Shown: positions 1-8,732, counted from the stretch's first letter. The stretch: 64,000 nt of DNA from Sipunculus nudus (GCA_026874595.1 JAPPUL010000082.1:1118001-1182000), one strand, 5' to 3'. Numbers and translations: made by a program. The notes: generated from the sequence alone by a model not told the origin.

Positions 1-695
1 TAAAAAATACTTTTGTTAAATATCTTAGCAATAGCCTCTTTGGATGTCCAAACAAGTCCCACTAAATATTTATGAAACTCAAGTAAAGATTGTTTTTTAG
101 TTATCGCTTCTTTAATTATCGCTTCTTTATATTTTGAGATAATGTAGTTTTCGTTTTGAGAAATAAAATAGTTTTTAATATCAAATAGTTTATGAGAGAA
201 AGGTTGGATATCGACACCAATAGGGTATTTAGCGATAGCAACTAAAAGGAAAGCCTGGTCATGGGAGATAGAAATAAAAAGGTTATTATATTTTCTATTA
301 TTGATAAAGATATAAGGAGCACCGTTATCACCTTTATTGATAGAAATTTGCTTATGATTTATAGATGAGAAGTTATAAAAAGAATTTGGTATATTATTAG
401 ATATAATAATCTTAGCAAGAGCACGAGCCCCAACAAATTGTAGTTTACGTTTATAAGACTTAAAGTTTCGTAAGGAATTAGCTTCTGTTTTGGAGAGTAT
501 AGATTCAAGAAAAGAAATATTGTCTTCGACAAAAGATAAAGGCCAAAAGCCCCAAGAGATATTTTGTTTATGTGCAAAAGAGTTAATTTGCTTTAAACAA
601 GAAGAGAATAAATCTTTTTGATAAGAGGGGGCAATTTTGTCGAAAGAGAAGACAGTAAGGTTATTGTTATTGCAAGTATGAGTTAAAGCTACCAT
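1..695 (-). CDS. 4'-phosphopantetheinyl transferase, Sfp/AcpT type (3' end beyond window)
   Basis: An open frame runs leftward from an ATG at 693-695 to the window edge, giving 231 codons without a stop. The translation shows the Sfp-type layout. A WGFWPLSF segment is near residue 50, an arginine-rich AR-LAK segment is near residue 95, an SISHD motif follows, then GVDIQ and WTSKEAIAKIF close to the edge. GVDI and W-x-x-KEA-x-x-K are the Mg/CoA-binding signatures of enzymes that transfer phosphopantetheine from CoA to a carrier-protein serine. The last acidic residue of the first motif is Q here instead of the usual E. The C-terminus is missing only because the window ends. It is divergent from tldD. 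Confidence 0.72.
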   Translation of the reverse strand, partial: MVALTHTCNNNNLTVFSFDKIAPSYQKDLFSSCLKQINSFAHKQNISWGFWPLSFVEDNISFLESILSKTEANSLRNFKSYKRKLQFVGARALAKIIISNNIPNSFYNFSSINHKQISINKGDNGAPYIFINNRKYNNLFISISHDQAFLLVAIAKYPIGVDIQPFSHKLFDIKNYFISQNENYIISKYKEAIIKEAITKKQSLLEFHKYLVGLVWTSKEAIAKIFNKSIF

Positions 696-792
696 ATTAA
701 TTAAAATATAATTTATATATTATAATATAATAGATAGTTATAGTAATGAAAGGAGTGTTTGGTAAAAAAAACGAGATAAAGGGTATAAAAAA
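696..792. promoter_or_regulatory. AT-rich divergent promoter region between the PPTase gene and tldD
   Basis: This 97-bp gap separates two divergent genes and is almost pure A+T in its left half. A TATAAT lies at 721-726 on the + strand, but no convincing -35 box is at the right distance. The location, not a clean motif pair, is the reason for the call. Confidence 0.3.
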
Positions 793-2166
793 ATGGAAAG
801 TTATTTAAAAGACTTAATAAGTCGATATGGTGAAGAGTATGTAGAGATAAGGCTTGAGGAGCGTGAAAATACACATGTAGGATTTAATGGGTCAGAACTT
901 GACAATGTAGGGACAGTGAGCGTGCACGGAGGCTCAGTTAGGCTTTATAAAGATGGGATATGGACGTTTAGCTGTTTTAATGGAGAAGAAGGACTTGAAA
1001 GGCATTTGCAGGAGGCAGTAGAGAACGCGGTATATAAGAGTAGAAAACTAAAGGAGGGGAGGAGGGGAGGCTTGAGCAAATCGGAGCGTGTAGTATCGCG
1101 CTACAAAACGAGTTATAAGGAAGACCCACGTACGATACCGCTTTCGTATAAAGTAGATTTAATGCATTTGTATAACGATATAATATTAGAACATACAAAT
1201 ATAGAGACAACGCAAGTAGTATATAAAGACACAATAAAGAAGAGCTACTATGCAAATAGCGAAGGTAGTTATCTAGAGGCAGACAAGATATTTACAGGGG
1301 TAGGGTTGCATGCACTTGCAAAGGACGGAATGAATATTCAAAGGTCTTATTATACGGATGCAAGATACTGCGGATTTGAGATAGCGCGCGGACTTGAGAA
1401 AGAGTGCTATGAAGTAAGCAAGAGGGCTCAAGATTTATTAAAGGCAAAGTCAATAGAGAAGGGCAAATACAAGGTATTGCTAGATCCTAGGATGAGCGGA
1501 GTATTTGCACACGAAGCATTTGGACATTTATCGGAGTCAGATTTTTTGTATGAGAATGAAGATATGCGTAATCTAATGGTATTGGGCCGACAATTTGGAG
1601 TAGAAGGACTTAATATAGTAGATGATGCAACTATAGAGGGGGCAGGATACGTACCATATGACGATGAAGGGGTACAGGGGCGAAGAAAATATTTAATAAA
1701 GGGCGGCAAGCTAAACTCGCGTTTAAACTCACGTGAAACAGCCTATGAGATGTCGGAGGAACTATCAGGCAATGCCCGAGCATTGGGAGCAGAGTATCCG
1801 CCTTTGGTAAGGATGACAAATACGTTTATAGACAAAGGGGACAAAAGTTTTGAAGAGCTTTTATCGATGGTAGATGATGGGATATATTGCGTAGATTATA
1901 TAGGAGGGATGACAAATCTTGAGATGTTTACGTTCACAGCGGGGCGGTCTTATGAGATAAAGAATGGAAAGATAAAGGGGCTTTTAAAGGACGTGGTTTT
2001 AACAGGGAATGTATTTGAGACACTAGGGAATATAAAGGGGATAGGAGAAGACGTAGGACATTTTGGAGGGCTTGGAGGATGTGGTAAGGGAGGACAAAAC
2101 GGCTTGCCGGTAACAGTAGGCGGACCACACATATTGGTTGAGGATGTAGTAATAGGCGGAAAATAG
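793..2166 (+). CDS. tldD: TldD family metalloprotease subunit
   Basis: This 457-residue protein matches the TldD/PmbA family in length. It carries the zinc-binding HEAFGH motif starting at H240 (the HExxxH signature of TldD). The family-typical stretch with DDATIEGAGYVPYDDEG and a C-terminal Gly-rich GKGGQNGLPVTVGGP segment follow. In other bacteria TldD pairs with the inactive homologue TldE to form a protease acting on small unfolded peptides and on microcin or gyrase-poison precursors. The partner gene follows at 2383 on the same strand. The ATG at 793 is chosen because the protein begins in the usual family position, although the ribosome binding site (AAAGGG about 10 bases upstream) is weak. 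Confidence 0.93.
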   Translation: MESYLKDLISRYGEEYVEIRLEERENTHVGFNGSELDNVGTVSVHGGSVRLYKDGIWTFSCFNGEEGLERHLQEAVENAVYKSRKLKEGRRGGLSKSERVVSRYKTSYKEDPRTIPLSYKVDLMHLYNDIILEHTNIETTQVVYKDTIKKSYYANSEGSYLEADKIFTGVGLHALAKDGMNIQRSYYTDARYCGFEIARGLEKECYEVSKRAQDLLKAKSIEKGKYKVLLDPRMSGVFAHEAFGHLSESDFLYENEDMRNLMVLGRQFGVEGLNIVDDATIEGAGYVPYDDEGVQGRRKYLIKGGKLNSRLNSRETAYEMSEELSGNARALGAEYPPLVRMTNTFIDKGDKSFEELLSMVDDGIYCVDYIGGMTNLEMFTFTAGRSYEIKNGKIKGLLKDVVLTGNVFETLGNIKGIGEDVGHFGGLGGCGKGGQNGLPVTVGGPHILVEDVVIGGK

Positions 2167-2170
2167 TTAA

Positions 2171-2270
2171 AATGGGATAAAATGGGATAAAAGAGGATAA
2201 AAGAGGATAAAAGAGGATAAAAGAGGATAAAAGAGGATAAAAGAGGATAAAAGAAAATAAAAGAAAATAA
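2171..2270 (+). repeat. 10-bp tandem repeat, 10 units, between tldD and tldE
   Basis: Ten adjacent 10-base units lie in perfect register: two of aatgggataa, six of aagaggataa and two of aagaaaataa. They begin four bases after the tldD stop. All units share the final ataa. They are not coding on the + strand. The repeat is purine-rich on the transcribed strand and could be a slippage product. Confidence 0.95.
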
Positions 2271-2382
2271 ATAGTATGCGATAAATAAAATATATAGATA
2301 AAAGTGAAAAAAGCTGTAAAGACAAGTCGACTAATTATAGAAAGAACTAGAAAGAAGTGGCATAAGGTTGAATAAAGATTAA

Positions 2383-3693
2383 ATGGAAGATTATAAAGAT
2401 AATTTGTATAATAAAGCAGATGGTAACTTAGACTCCTTTGAATTTTATTATAGCGATGCAATAAGCACTAAGGTACGTTTTGAAAGTGATATATTCAAAG
2501 GTATAGAGAGGGGAGAGGAGAAGGGCTTGGGTTTACGTGTTATGGTAGGAGGGCGACTTGGCTTTTCGTCGACAACGGATTGTGGAGATGGAGAAGTAAT
2601 AAAACGAGCAAAAGAGAGTGCAAAATTTGGGGAGAAGGCGTTATTTAGCTTTGCAATAAAAACGAAAACACCAATCTACTCTTTATTTGATTACAAGACA
2701 GAACATTACCCAGTAGAGGGGATGATAAGGCTTGGAGAGGAGATAATAGATTCAATAAAGGGATATAATAATCAAATAAAAACAGATGTAATAATCGAGA
2801 AGGAATCAAGTTATAGAGAGATAAAAACGTCGGAGGGTTTTTATCGCGGTTATACGAAGACGTTATTTTCGATATATATGAGCAGTTTATTGGTACGCGG
2901 GAATGAATTTTTAAATATAAGTAAAACAAGTATAAAGCTATCGCCTATTGACGAGGTTGAGGGTTTAAGCGAGTTTATAAAGAATAGATATAAATTATCG
3001 GAAAAACAATCAAAAGTAAAAACAGGGTACTACAAAGTATTATTTACGCCGAGGGCATTAAAAACGCTAATAACGATACTGCTCTCATCGGTGAATGGGA
3101 AGATATTGTATAAGGGGATATCGCCGCTTGCAGGGAAGATAGGGGAGGAGGTTTTATCAAAGAAGCTAACGATATTAGATGATGGAGTACTTGAAGGTGG
3201 AATAAGCAGCGCACCATTTGACGGAGAGGGTGTACTAACGCAACGTAAGGTATTATTTGAGGGTGGTATTTTACGAGGTTTTATATTTGATATGAACACG
3301 GGTAGCTTACTTAAGGAGGAGAGTACGGGGAGTGGGATACGTGGTTATGGAGTTGTTCCGGCACCTGGTTTTAGTAATATAGTAGTTGAGGGAGGGGATA
3401 GAAGTCTTGAGGATTTATTTAAAGATATGGGTGAGGGTATATTGGTAGATCAGTTTATAGGAGCGGGACAAAGCAATATACTAGCGGGAGAGTTTTCAGT
3501 AAATATGGAGCTTGCGTATAAAGTTGAGGGGGGTGAGGTGGTGGGCCTTTTAAAGGATAGTATGCTAAGTGGGAATGTATATGACGTTTTAAAAGAGAAA
3601 GTGCTTGAGGTGGGGAATAAATTGTATCAAGAAGGGAGTGGATATTACCCACATATGTTGTTGGATAAGCTTGCAATATCGTCAAAGCAATAA
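2383..3693 (+). CDS. pmbA: TldE/PmbA family protein, partner of TldD
   Basis: This 436-residue protein has the C-terminal TldD/PmbA family architecture: LSSVNGKILYKG, a DDG-x-LEGG-x-SSAPFDGEG segment, and a STGSGIRGYG stretch near residue 310. It lacks the HExxxH zinc motif, as expected for the TldE subunit, which assembles with TldD into the active complex. It lies 216 bp after tldD on the same strand, with the 10-bp repeat in between. The ATG at 2383 has no strong ribosome binding site. The N-terminus aligns plausibly with the family, so the start is probable, not proven. Confidence 0.9.
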   Translation: MEDYKDNLYNKADGNLDSFEFYYSDAISTKVRFESDIFKGIERGEEKGLGLRVMVGGRLGFSSTTDCGDGEVIKRAKESAKFGEKALFSFAIKTKTPIYSLFDYKTEHYPVEGMIRLGEEIIDSIKGYNNQIKTDVIIEKESSYREIKTSEGFYRGYTKTLFSIYMSSLLVRGNEFLNISKTSIKLSPIDEVEGLSEFIKNRYKLSEKQSKVKTGYYKVLFTPRALKTLITILLSSVNGKILYKGISPLAGKIGEEVLSKKLTILDDGVLEGGISSAPFDGEGVLTQRKVLFEGGILRGFIFDMNTGSLLKEESTGSGIRGYGVVPAPGFSNIVVEGGDRSLEDLFKDMGEGILVDQFIGAGQSNILAGEFSVNMELAYKVEGGEVVGLLKDSMLSGNVYDVLKEKVLEVGNKLYQEGSGYYPHMLLDKLAISSKQ

Positions 3694-3775
3694 AATTGGA
3701 GGAGAGGCTAAAAGGAGAAGACTAAGCAGTATGAAGTCGTAGTATGAAGTTGTAGTGGTAGTAGTAAAGGTAAAG

Positions 3776-4510
3776 ATGATGATAATAGGAAGCATAAAAG
3801 ACCTACCAAAATTAATAGTTATAATGCTATTAATAATAATTGCTCCAGGTTGTGTTACAAGCGGCAAAGATAAAGCGGATACAGCAAAGCCAGATGATGG
3901 GAGTGATGTTAATGAACTACTAGAAAGTATAAGAGATATAAAGCCAAAAGAGGATCTAAAGATAACGGAAATCAAATATTATAGAGATTATAAACAAAGC
4001 TATGACGGAAAGAGGGAATATATAAGAAAGCTTAGCAAGGAGGATATTGCGGGGAAAGGACATTTAAGGCTTTATTATTCAAAAGGTAAGTTAGTACGAG
4101 AGGAAGAATATGATAAGTTTAAGAATCTAAAAAGATATACGAAGGTCCACTATGATGTAGGAGGTGGGAAGGCAGGAGAGTTATGGTACACGGGAAATAA
4201 TGAGTTGATATTAGAAAGACAGTATAAAAAAGATAAGTTATTAGAGGAGAAGTTATATGAATCAGGCACTGAGTATGAGAAGATAAAGTATGAGTATAAA
4301 GAAAATATTTTATTTAAAGAGAATCATTATGATATATATGATAAGCTATTATATTATAAAACATTTGATTATGAGGGAGAAAGGATAAACAAGATACATT
4401 TTTATGATTCAGATGGGCGAAAGATATCAACGCACAAAGAATACTACAAAAATAAAGGTAATGAGAAGAGTGAAGGGAAAGGTTATAATGCTGAGGGTAG
4501 TAGGAAGTAA
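3776..4510 (+). CDS. Putative lipoprotein with degenerate Tyr-rich (MORN-like) repeats
   Basis: The frame is open from a GTG at 3755, but the ATG at 3776 follows an AAAGG 5 bases upstream and gives a standard signal peptide, so it is preferred (244 residues). Residues 9-25 are hydrophobic and end in IIAPGC, an imperfect lipobox with Cys26, suggesting a lipid-anchored envelope protein. Residues 60-235 are highly charged and Tyr-rich. Short units such as LRLYYSKGKLVREEEYD and HFYDSDGRKISTHKEYY recur and recall the YwqK/MORN-variant repeat. No function can be assigned. It lies between tldE and an unknown gene. Confidence 0.7.
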   Translation: MMIIGSIKDLPKLIVIMLLIIIAPGCVTSGKDKADTAKPDDGSDVNELLESIRDIKPKEDLKITEIKYYRDYKQSYDGKREYIRKLSKEDIAGKGHLRLYYSKGKLVREEEYDKFKNLKRYTKVHYDVGGGKAGELWYTGNNELILERQYKKDKLLEEKLYESGTEYEKIKYEYKENILFKENHYDIYDKLLYYKTFDYEGERINKIHFYDSDGRKISTHKEYYKNKGNEKSEGKGYNAEGSRK

Positions 4511-4668
4511 GGGAGGGTTTTAGGAAAGGTAAAAAGTAAGGTGATAGGGTGGTAAGAGTAAAAGAAATGTTTTTTTTAAGTAAAAATGTGAGTTTAAAAA
4601 AGGATTAATAGATAGTTTTAGAAGTGCCGTCCTTATAATAAAAGTGCAAGGAGTTTTAAAAAAACGGT

Positions 4669-5235
4669 ATGAAAAAGCTAGATGAGTTTTTGACACTAAG
4701 TCATTATTTAAAGAGTTACGAATTATACAAGGCATTTAGTATAGTAGATGAGAGTAGCCGTAGGGCGAAAGTGGATATAGACGTGGTAATAAAGAATAAA
4801 GATATGCTAAAGGAAAAAGAGAAGGATTTACTATTAGAATATAACAAGACGTTAAAGAAAATAGAGAGCAATAATCGGGTATTGGAAGAGAGTTTTAATA
4901 ATTATGATTTTAGTAAAGTAGAGCTTTCAAAAGCGCAAGTAGATTATAAGGTGTTAACGTATGAGTTTCTTTATGACACTATGGAGCAGTTACTAGACGG
5001 GAAGTATTTTGTAGATAAGAAAGACATAGTAAACTATGCAAACGCGGTACGGAAGGTAGTATTAAGATATTTTATAGATAAGTTTTATTTAACAGAAGAT
5101 ATAGAAACGATAATGGACAAAGCGTTTGAAAAGATACTTATAAAAGTGCTTGAGTTAGGTTTATGCGATAAAGCGGCAGAAGATATGGAAGGTGGCAGCA
5201 ACGCAACTGACAGCTATAGTGAAGTATACAAGTAA
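4669..5235 (+). CDS. Hypothetical protein, helical, 188 residues
   Basis: I do not recognise this protein. It starts MKKLDEF after a GGAG about 17 bases upstream, and the composition is typical of the neighbouring + strand genes. Residues 25-85 are charged and heptad-like, suggesting a helical or coiled-coil segment. The rest is Leu/Tyr/Lys-rich without signal peptide or membrane segment, so it is probably cytoplasmic. The last 20 residues are Gly/Ser/Asn-rich. It stands immediately before obgE in the same direction with a 58-bp gap, so co-transcription is likely. Confidence 0.65.
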   Translation: MKKLDEFLTLSHYLKSYELYKAFSIVDESSRRAKVDIDVVIKNKDMLKEKEKDLLLEYNKTLKKIESNNRVLEESFNNYDFSKVELSKAQVDYKVLTYEFLYDTMEQLLDGKYFVDKKDIVNYANAVRKVVLRYFIDKFYLTEDIETIMDKAFEKILIKVLELGLCDKAAEDMEGGSNATDSYSEVYK

Positions 5236-5293
5236 TCCAATAAAAAAGCCAAGAAAGCAAAAATAAGAGTAAAAAAATAAGAAAAGATAAAAT

Positions 5294-6298
5294 ATGTTTC
5301 AAGACGAGGCGAGTTTTCGTGTTAGGTCTGGTGATGGAGGGGCTGGTCGGGTATCATTCAGGCGAGAGAAGTACGTACCGTATGGGGGGCCGGATGGGGG
5401 TGATGGAGGTGATGGAGGTGATGTAGTGCTTCGGGGGCTGAATGGGATAAGGACGTTGTCGGTATTACGGGGCAGACGTTATTTCAAAGGTGAGGATGGG
5501 GAAGATGGGGGAGTAAGGAGGCGTCATGGTAAATCGGGAGTAGATTGCATAATAGAGCTTCCGGTTGGAACTGTTATAAAGGAGGGGGGGGGGGTAGTTT
5601 TGGACATAAAGGAGGTGGGAGATTACGTAATAGCGAGGGGGGGTAAGGGAGGAAGAGGGAATGTACATTTTGCAAGAGCGACGCTGCAAGCTCCGATGTA
5701 TGCCCAAAGCGGTAGAAGAGGTTGTGAGAGGGAGTTATCAGCAGAGCTTAAGTTGATAGCGGATGTAGGGCTTGTAGGCTTTCCGAATGCTGGCAAATCG
5801 AGTTTATTGTCGTGTTTGTCGAATGCGTATCCGAAGATAGGAAGTTATCCGTTCACGACACTTGAGCCGAATTTAGGGGTAGTAAATCTAAGCGAGCTAG
5901 AAAATTATGTAATGGCGGACATACCGGGCTTAATAGAAGGTGCAAGTAAGGGGGTTGGGCTTGGGATTAAGTTTTTGAAACATATAGAGCGAACGAAAGT
6001 ATTATTATTTTTGTTAGACACAAGTTGCTTTGAGGGACAATTTGAATTGCTTATGAAAGAGCTATCGGAGTACGAAGAGAGTTTATTAAAAAAGCGCTAT
6101 GCAATATGTTTAAATAAGCTTGATTTGTATATGGATGTAGAAGTAGCGGGACGGATGGAGATATTTAAGTTAGAATATAAGGCAAGTAAATATTATAGAG
6201 AAGATGTTTTGATATATGGGATATCGTGCGCAACGGGTTATGGACTTTCGAAGTTAAAAAAGGGATTATATAAACTTATGCACGACGGTTATAAGTAA
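5294..6298 (+). CDS. obgE: GTPase ObgE (CgtA), Spo0B-associated type
   Basis: ObgE is a ribosome-assembly and stress-response GTPase. The N-terminal glycine-rich Obg fold is clear (residues 1-155, with YVPYGGPDGGDGGDGG and ARGGKGGRGN). The G domain follows: G1 GFPNAGKS at 162-169, G2 FTTLEPNLG, G3 DIPGLIEGA, G4 NKLD and G5 SCATGYGL. At 334 residues it is the short form without the extra C-terminal OCT domain. An uninterrupted run of 11 G at 5584-5594 encodes part of a Gly-Gly-Gly-Val stretch in the Obg fold. A gain or loss of one base there would truncate this normally essential protein. Confidence 0.96.
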   Translation: MFQDEASFRVRSGDGGAGRVSFRREKYVPYGGPDGGDGGDGGDVVLRGLNGIRTLSVLRGRRYFKGEDGEDGGVRRRHGKSGVDCIIELPVGTVIKEGGGVVLDIKEVGDYVIARGGKGGRGNVHFARATLQAPMYAQSGRRGCERELSAELKLIADVGLVGFPNAGKSSLLSCLSNAYPKIGSYPFTTLEPNLGVVNLSELENYVMADIPGLIEGASKGVGLGIKFLKHIERTKVLLFLLDTSCFEGQFELLMKELSEYEESLLKKRYAICLNKLDLYMDVEVAGRMEIFKLEYKASKYYREDVLIYGISCATGYGLSKLKKGLYKLMHDGYK

Positions 6299-6332
6299 GC
6301 TTAGAAGAGGCTGCTTAGAAGTGGATGCTTAA

Positions 6333-6384
6333 GGATAAAGTATGATGGATAAAGTATGATGGATAAAGTATGATGGATAAATGC
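6333..6384 (+). repeat. 14-bp tandem repeat downstream of obgE
   Basis: The unit ggataaagtatgat occurs three times in register at 6333-6346, 6347-6360 and 6361-6374. A broken fourth unit (ggataaatgc) follows. It lies in the 175-bp gap between obgE and the next gene. Confidence 0.9.
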
Positions 6385-6473
6385 TTAAGCTTAAAGTATA
6401 AATTACGAAGGCTAAGATAGCTAAATAAAATATACTGATAAAATATACTGATAAGAGATAAATAGAAGATGGT

Positions 6474-7139
6474 ATGGGGAAAAAGATGCCAGCATCGCTA
6501 ATATATCAAATAGCGTTTATAATAAGTATAATTTCGGTAGTGGTAATATCAATATTGTTTGTGGTGCGGATGCTTAGAAGTAGTTATTTTGATGTAAAGT
6601 ATTTGGGACCTGCAGTGGGATACTACGATAACTTGTTAAAAGAAGGCAAGAGGAGGGGGGATGGAGGATCTAAGAAGTCCTTTAGTAAGGAGAAAGAAGA
6701 GTTAAAAAGCATGATAGAGGAGATAGAGAGTAAAGTAGAGGTTAGAGAAGAGGCTTTAAAACTAACAAAATGGTGGGATAAGAAGGGAGCTGCTGGGTTA
6801 TGGGGTGAGGATATAAAGGGACTTTTGCTTGGAAACAAATTGAGCAGTTATAATATATTAAGATATAATTTATATACAGTAGAGAAATTAAAGGAGCTTG
6901 AGAAGGAGTTTAGGTCAGGAGCTGGTGCTTTAAAATATTTGCTTGAACAGGGTAAGCGGTTGTATTTCAGGGGAGATATAGAGACAAGTAAAGCGTTTAG
7001 TAATTTATTTGTAGAAGGAGAGGGTAAAAGGTATAAACATTTATATATGCTACCTTTTGTTTATGAAGGTAAAGAGCTTGGAAGTGTTATTCTAATAAGT
7101 ATAAGAGAGCTAAGAGAAGATCTAAATGAACTTTTGTAG
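6474..7139 (+). CDS. Hypothetical single-pass membrane protein, 221 residues
   Basis: I do not recognise this protein. Residues 8-33 form one strong hydrophobic segment, which would anchor it in the inner membrane with a cytoplasmic C-terminal part. Residues 55-90 are charged and probably helical. The last 60 residues end in MLPFVYEGKELGSVILIS, which has the look of the end of a GAF-type sensor domain (a hydrophobic strand, a turn with Gly, a hydrophobic strand), but no ligand-binding residues can be pointed to. The ATG at 6474 is preceded by only a weak GATGG. It lies between obgE and carA, same strand. Confidence 0.6.
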   Translation: MGKKMPASLIYQIAFIISIISVVVISILFVVRMLRSSYFDVKYLGPAVGYYDNLLKEGKRRGDGGSKKSFSKEKEELKSMIEEIESKVEVREEALKLTKWWDKKGAAGLWGEDIKGLLLGNKLSSYNILRYNLYTVEKLKELEKEFRSGAGALKYLLEQGKRLYFRGDIETSKAFSNLFVEGEGKRYKHLYMLPFVYEGKELGSVILISIRELREDLNELL

Positions 7140-7302
7140 GGTTTTGGTTAAGTAATAAAAAAGCATATCAAATAAATATAAAATCTAAACATAAGCTATA
7201 AATAAGGGATTAATATGGATTGTATTAAAATTATTTTAGAATAGTTATACGTAGGACTTAGAATGAGTATTTGGGTGTTGGATAGGATGTTGGATAGGAA
7301 GA

Positions 7303-7321
7303 AGCTTTAGATGCTAAAGCT
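7303..7321 (+). promoter_or_regulatory. Perfect inverted repeat in the carA leader
   Basis: An 8-bp perfect inverted repeat (agctttag, 3-base loop atg, ctaaagct) ends 12 bases before the carA ATG. It is preceded by a short direct repeat (gttggatag twice, about 7277-7297). As RNA it would make a small hairpin overlapping the ribosome-entry region. As DNA it could be an operator. There is no T-tract, so it is not a terminator. Confidence 0.45.
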
Positions 7322-7333
7322 AAGGATAAAGAT

Positions 7334-8449
7334 ATGGAAAGTATATTGCTATTAGAAAACGGGAGTGTGTACAAGGGAAAAGGGTTTGGTTATACGGGGG
7401 GAAAGGAAATAATTCTTGGAGAAGTTGTATTCAATACGAGTATGAGTGGCTATCAAGAGATATTGACGGATCCATCATATAAAGGACAAATGGTGGTAAT
7501 GAGCTATCCTCACATAGGTAATTATGGTGTAAATGCTGATGATATAGAGTCTGAAGGAGGGATAAAGGTTAGAGGATTAATTGTTCGAGAATATGAGGAA
7601 TATTATTCTAATTATAGGGGTAGAAGTAGTTTAGGAGACTATCTTAAAGAGCACAAGATATTGGGACTTAGCGGGATAGACACAAGGAAACTGGTTAAGG
7701 AGCTACGCGAATGCGGAGTATTACGCGGAGGACTTATGGTCTCAGATAATAGAGGTTTTGATATTGAGTTATTAGGAGCTAAAATATCAAGATGGCCTAA
7801 GATGGATAATCTAGATTTGGTAAAGGAAGTAACGCGTAAGAATGAAGATACTTTGGAATTAGGTGCTGAGTCAAATGGAAATGGATTAAAGATAGTATTA
7901 ATAGATTATGGAATAAAGAGTAATATAATAAATAGTATGGTAATAAGGGGTTGTAAAGTGGTAGTAGTTTCTGCGAATATGAGAGTAGAAGATATACTTT
8001 CGTATAATCCTGATGGGATATTATTATCAAATGGGCCAGGAGATCCATCGAGCGTAAAATATGGTATAAAAACGGTTGAGAAGCTAATAGGGTATGGGAA
8101 GCCGATATTTGGAATATGCCTTGGGCATCAGATATTAAGCCTTGCCCTGGGCTGCAGGACGTATAAAATGAAGTTTGGCCATCGAGGAGGAAATCATTCA
8201 GTAAAGAACCTAGAAAATGGCAAGATAGAAATAACCGCACAAAATCATGGATTTGCGGTAAAAGAAGATAGCTTGCCACGAGATGTATATATAAGTCATA
8301 TAAACACGAGTGATTTGACTGTAGAAGGGATATCTCACAAACATCTGCCAATATTTTCTGTACAGTATCACCCAGAGAGCTCACCAGGCCCACATGATTC
8401 TAAGTATCTATTTGATAAATTTATAAGCCTTTGTTTGAATAGTGCCTAA
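7334..8449 (+). CDS. carA: Carbamoyl-phosphate synthase small (glutaminase) subunit
   Basis: CarA hydrolyses glutamine and passes ammonia to the large subunit CarB to make carbamoyl phosphate for arginine and pyrimidine synthesis. The 371-residue protein has the N-terminal CarA domain (GEVVFNTSMSGYQEILTDPSY at residues 29-49) and a class I glutamine amidotransferase domain. Its nucleophile is Cys262 in GICLGHQ, and HPESSPGP supplies the His and Glu near residues 345-347. No carB is present in the window, so the two subunits are not adjacent here. The hairpin at 7303-7321 lies just upstream and is a candidate regulatory element. Confidence 0.96.
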   Translation: MESILLLENGSVYKGKGFGYTGGKEIILGEVVFNTSMSGYQEILTDPSYKGQMVVMSYPHIGNYGVNADDIESEGGIKVRGLIVREYEEYYSNYRGRSSLGDYLKEHKILGLSGIDTRKLVKELRECGVLRGGLMVSDNRGFDIELLGAKISRWPKMDNLDLVKEVTRKNEDTLELGAESNGNGLKIVLIDYGIKSNIINSMVIRGCKVVVVSANMRVEDILSYNPDGILLSNGPGDPSSVKYGIKTVEKLIGYGKPIFGICLGHQILSLALGCRTYKMKFGHRGGNHSVKNLENGKIEITAQNHGFAVKEDSLPRDVYISHINTSDLTVEGISHKHLPIFSVQYHPESSPGPHDSKYLFDKFISLCLNSA

Positions 8450-8465
8450 AATGCTGTTAAGGTAA

Positions 8466-8732
8466 TTACCTAGAAATAATCATTTCCTGCGACTTAATTT
8501 TCCCCCGATACCATAAAACCTGCTTATAAACTAAGCCGTCCTTGTGATAACTTCTAGCAAGGCCATGAGGGTATCCAAAAGAAAAAGGGATAACGTTATG
8601 AATATTGCCATTATCATAATATTGTTTAACAGTTCCATTAATTATGCCATTGGTATAAGGCAATTCAAGACATAAGGTTCCATTTTCATAATATGATTTA
8701 TCAATAATAGATTTAGTAGTATTGTCAAACAT
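8466..8732 (-). CDS. Small MORN-variant (YwqK-type) repeat protein
   Basis: This 88-residue protein is convergent with carA, 16 bp between their stops. It consists almost wholly of repeats of the form YYENGTL-x-LELPY-x-NG-x-I-NG-T-x-KQYYDNGN, followed by GLARSYHKDG and YRGK. This is the MORN_2-like repeat found in YwqK-family proteins. Some YwqK members are annotated as antitoxins, but no toxin partner is visible here, so no such role is claimed. There is no signal peptide. Many bacteria carry similar small proteins of unknown role. A potential promoter lies in the AT-rich gap 8733-8909. Confidence 0.7.
   Translation of the reverse strand: MFDNTTKSIIDKSYYENGTLCLELPYTNGIINGTVKQYYDNGNIHNVIPFSFGYPHGLARSYHKDGLVYKQVLWYRGKIKSQEMIISR

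Noticed and set aside
1934-2461. 175-codon reverse-strand frame crossing the 10-bp repeat
   Set aside because: It is antisense to tldD and the repeats; the product is repetitive (LLSSFILFYP-like) and comes from the repeat units.
8466-8732. Toxin-antitoxin pair at the MORN-type gene
   Set aside because: Only the MORN-like protein is present; no adjacent toxin-like gene, and carA is convergent.
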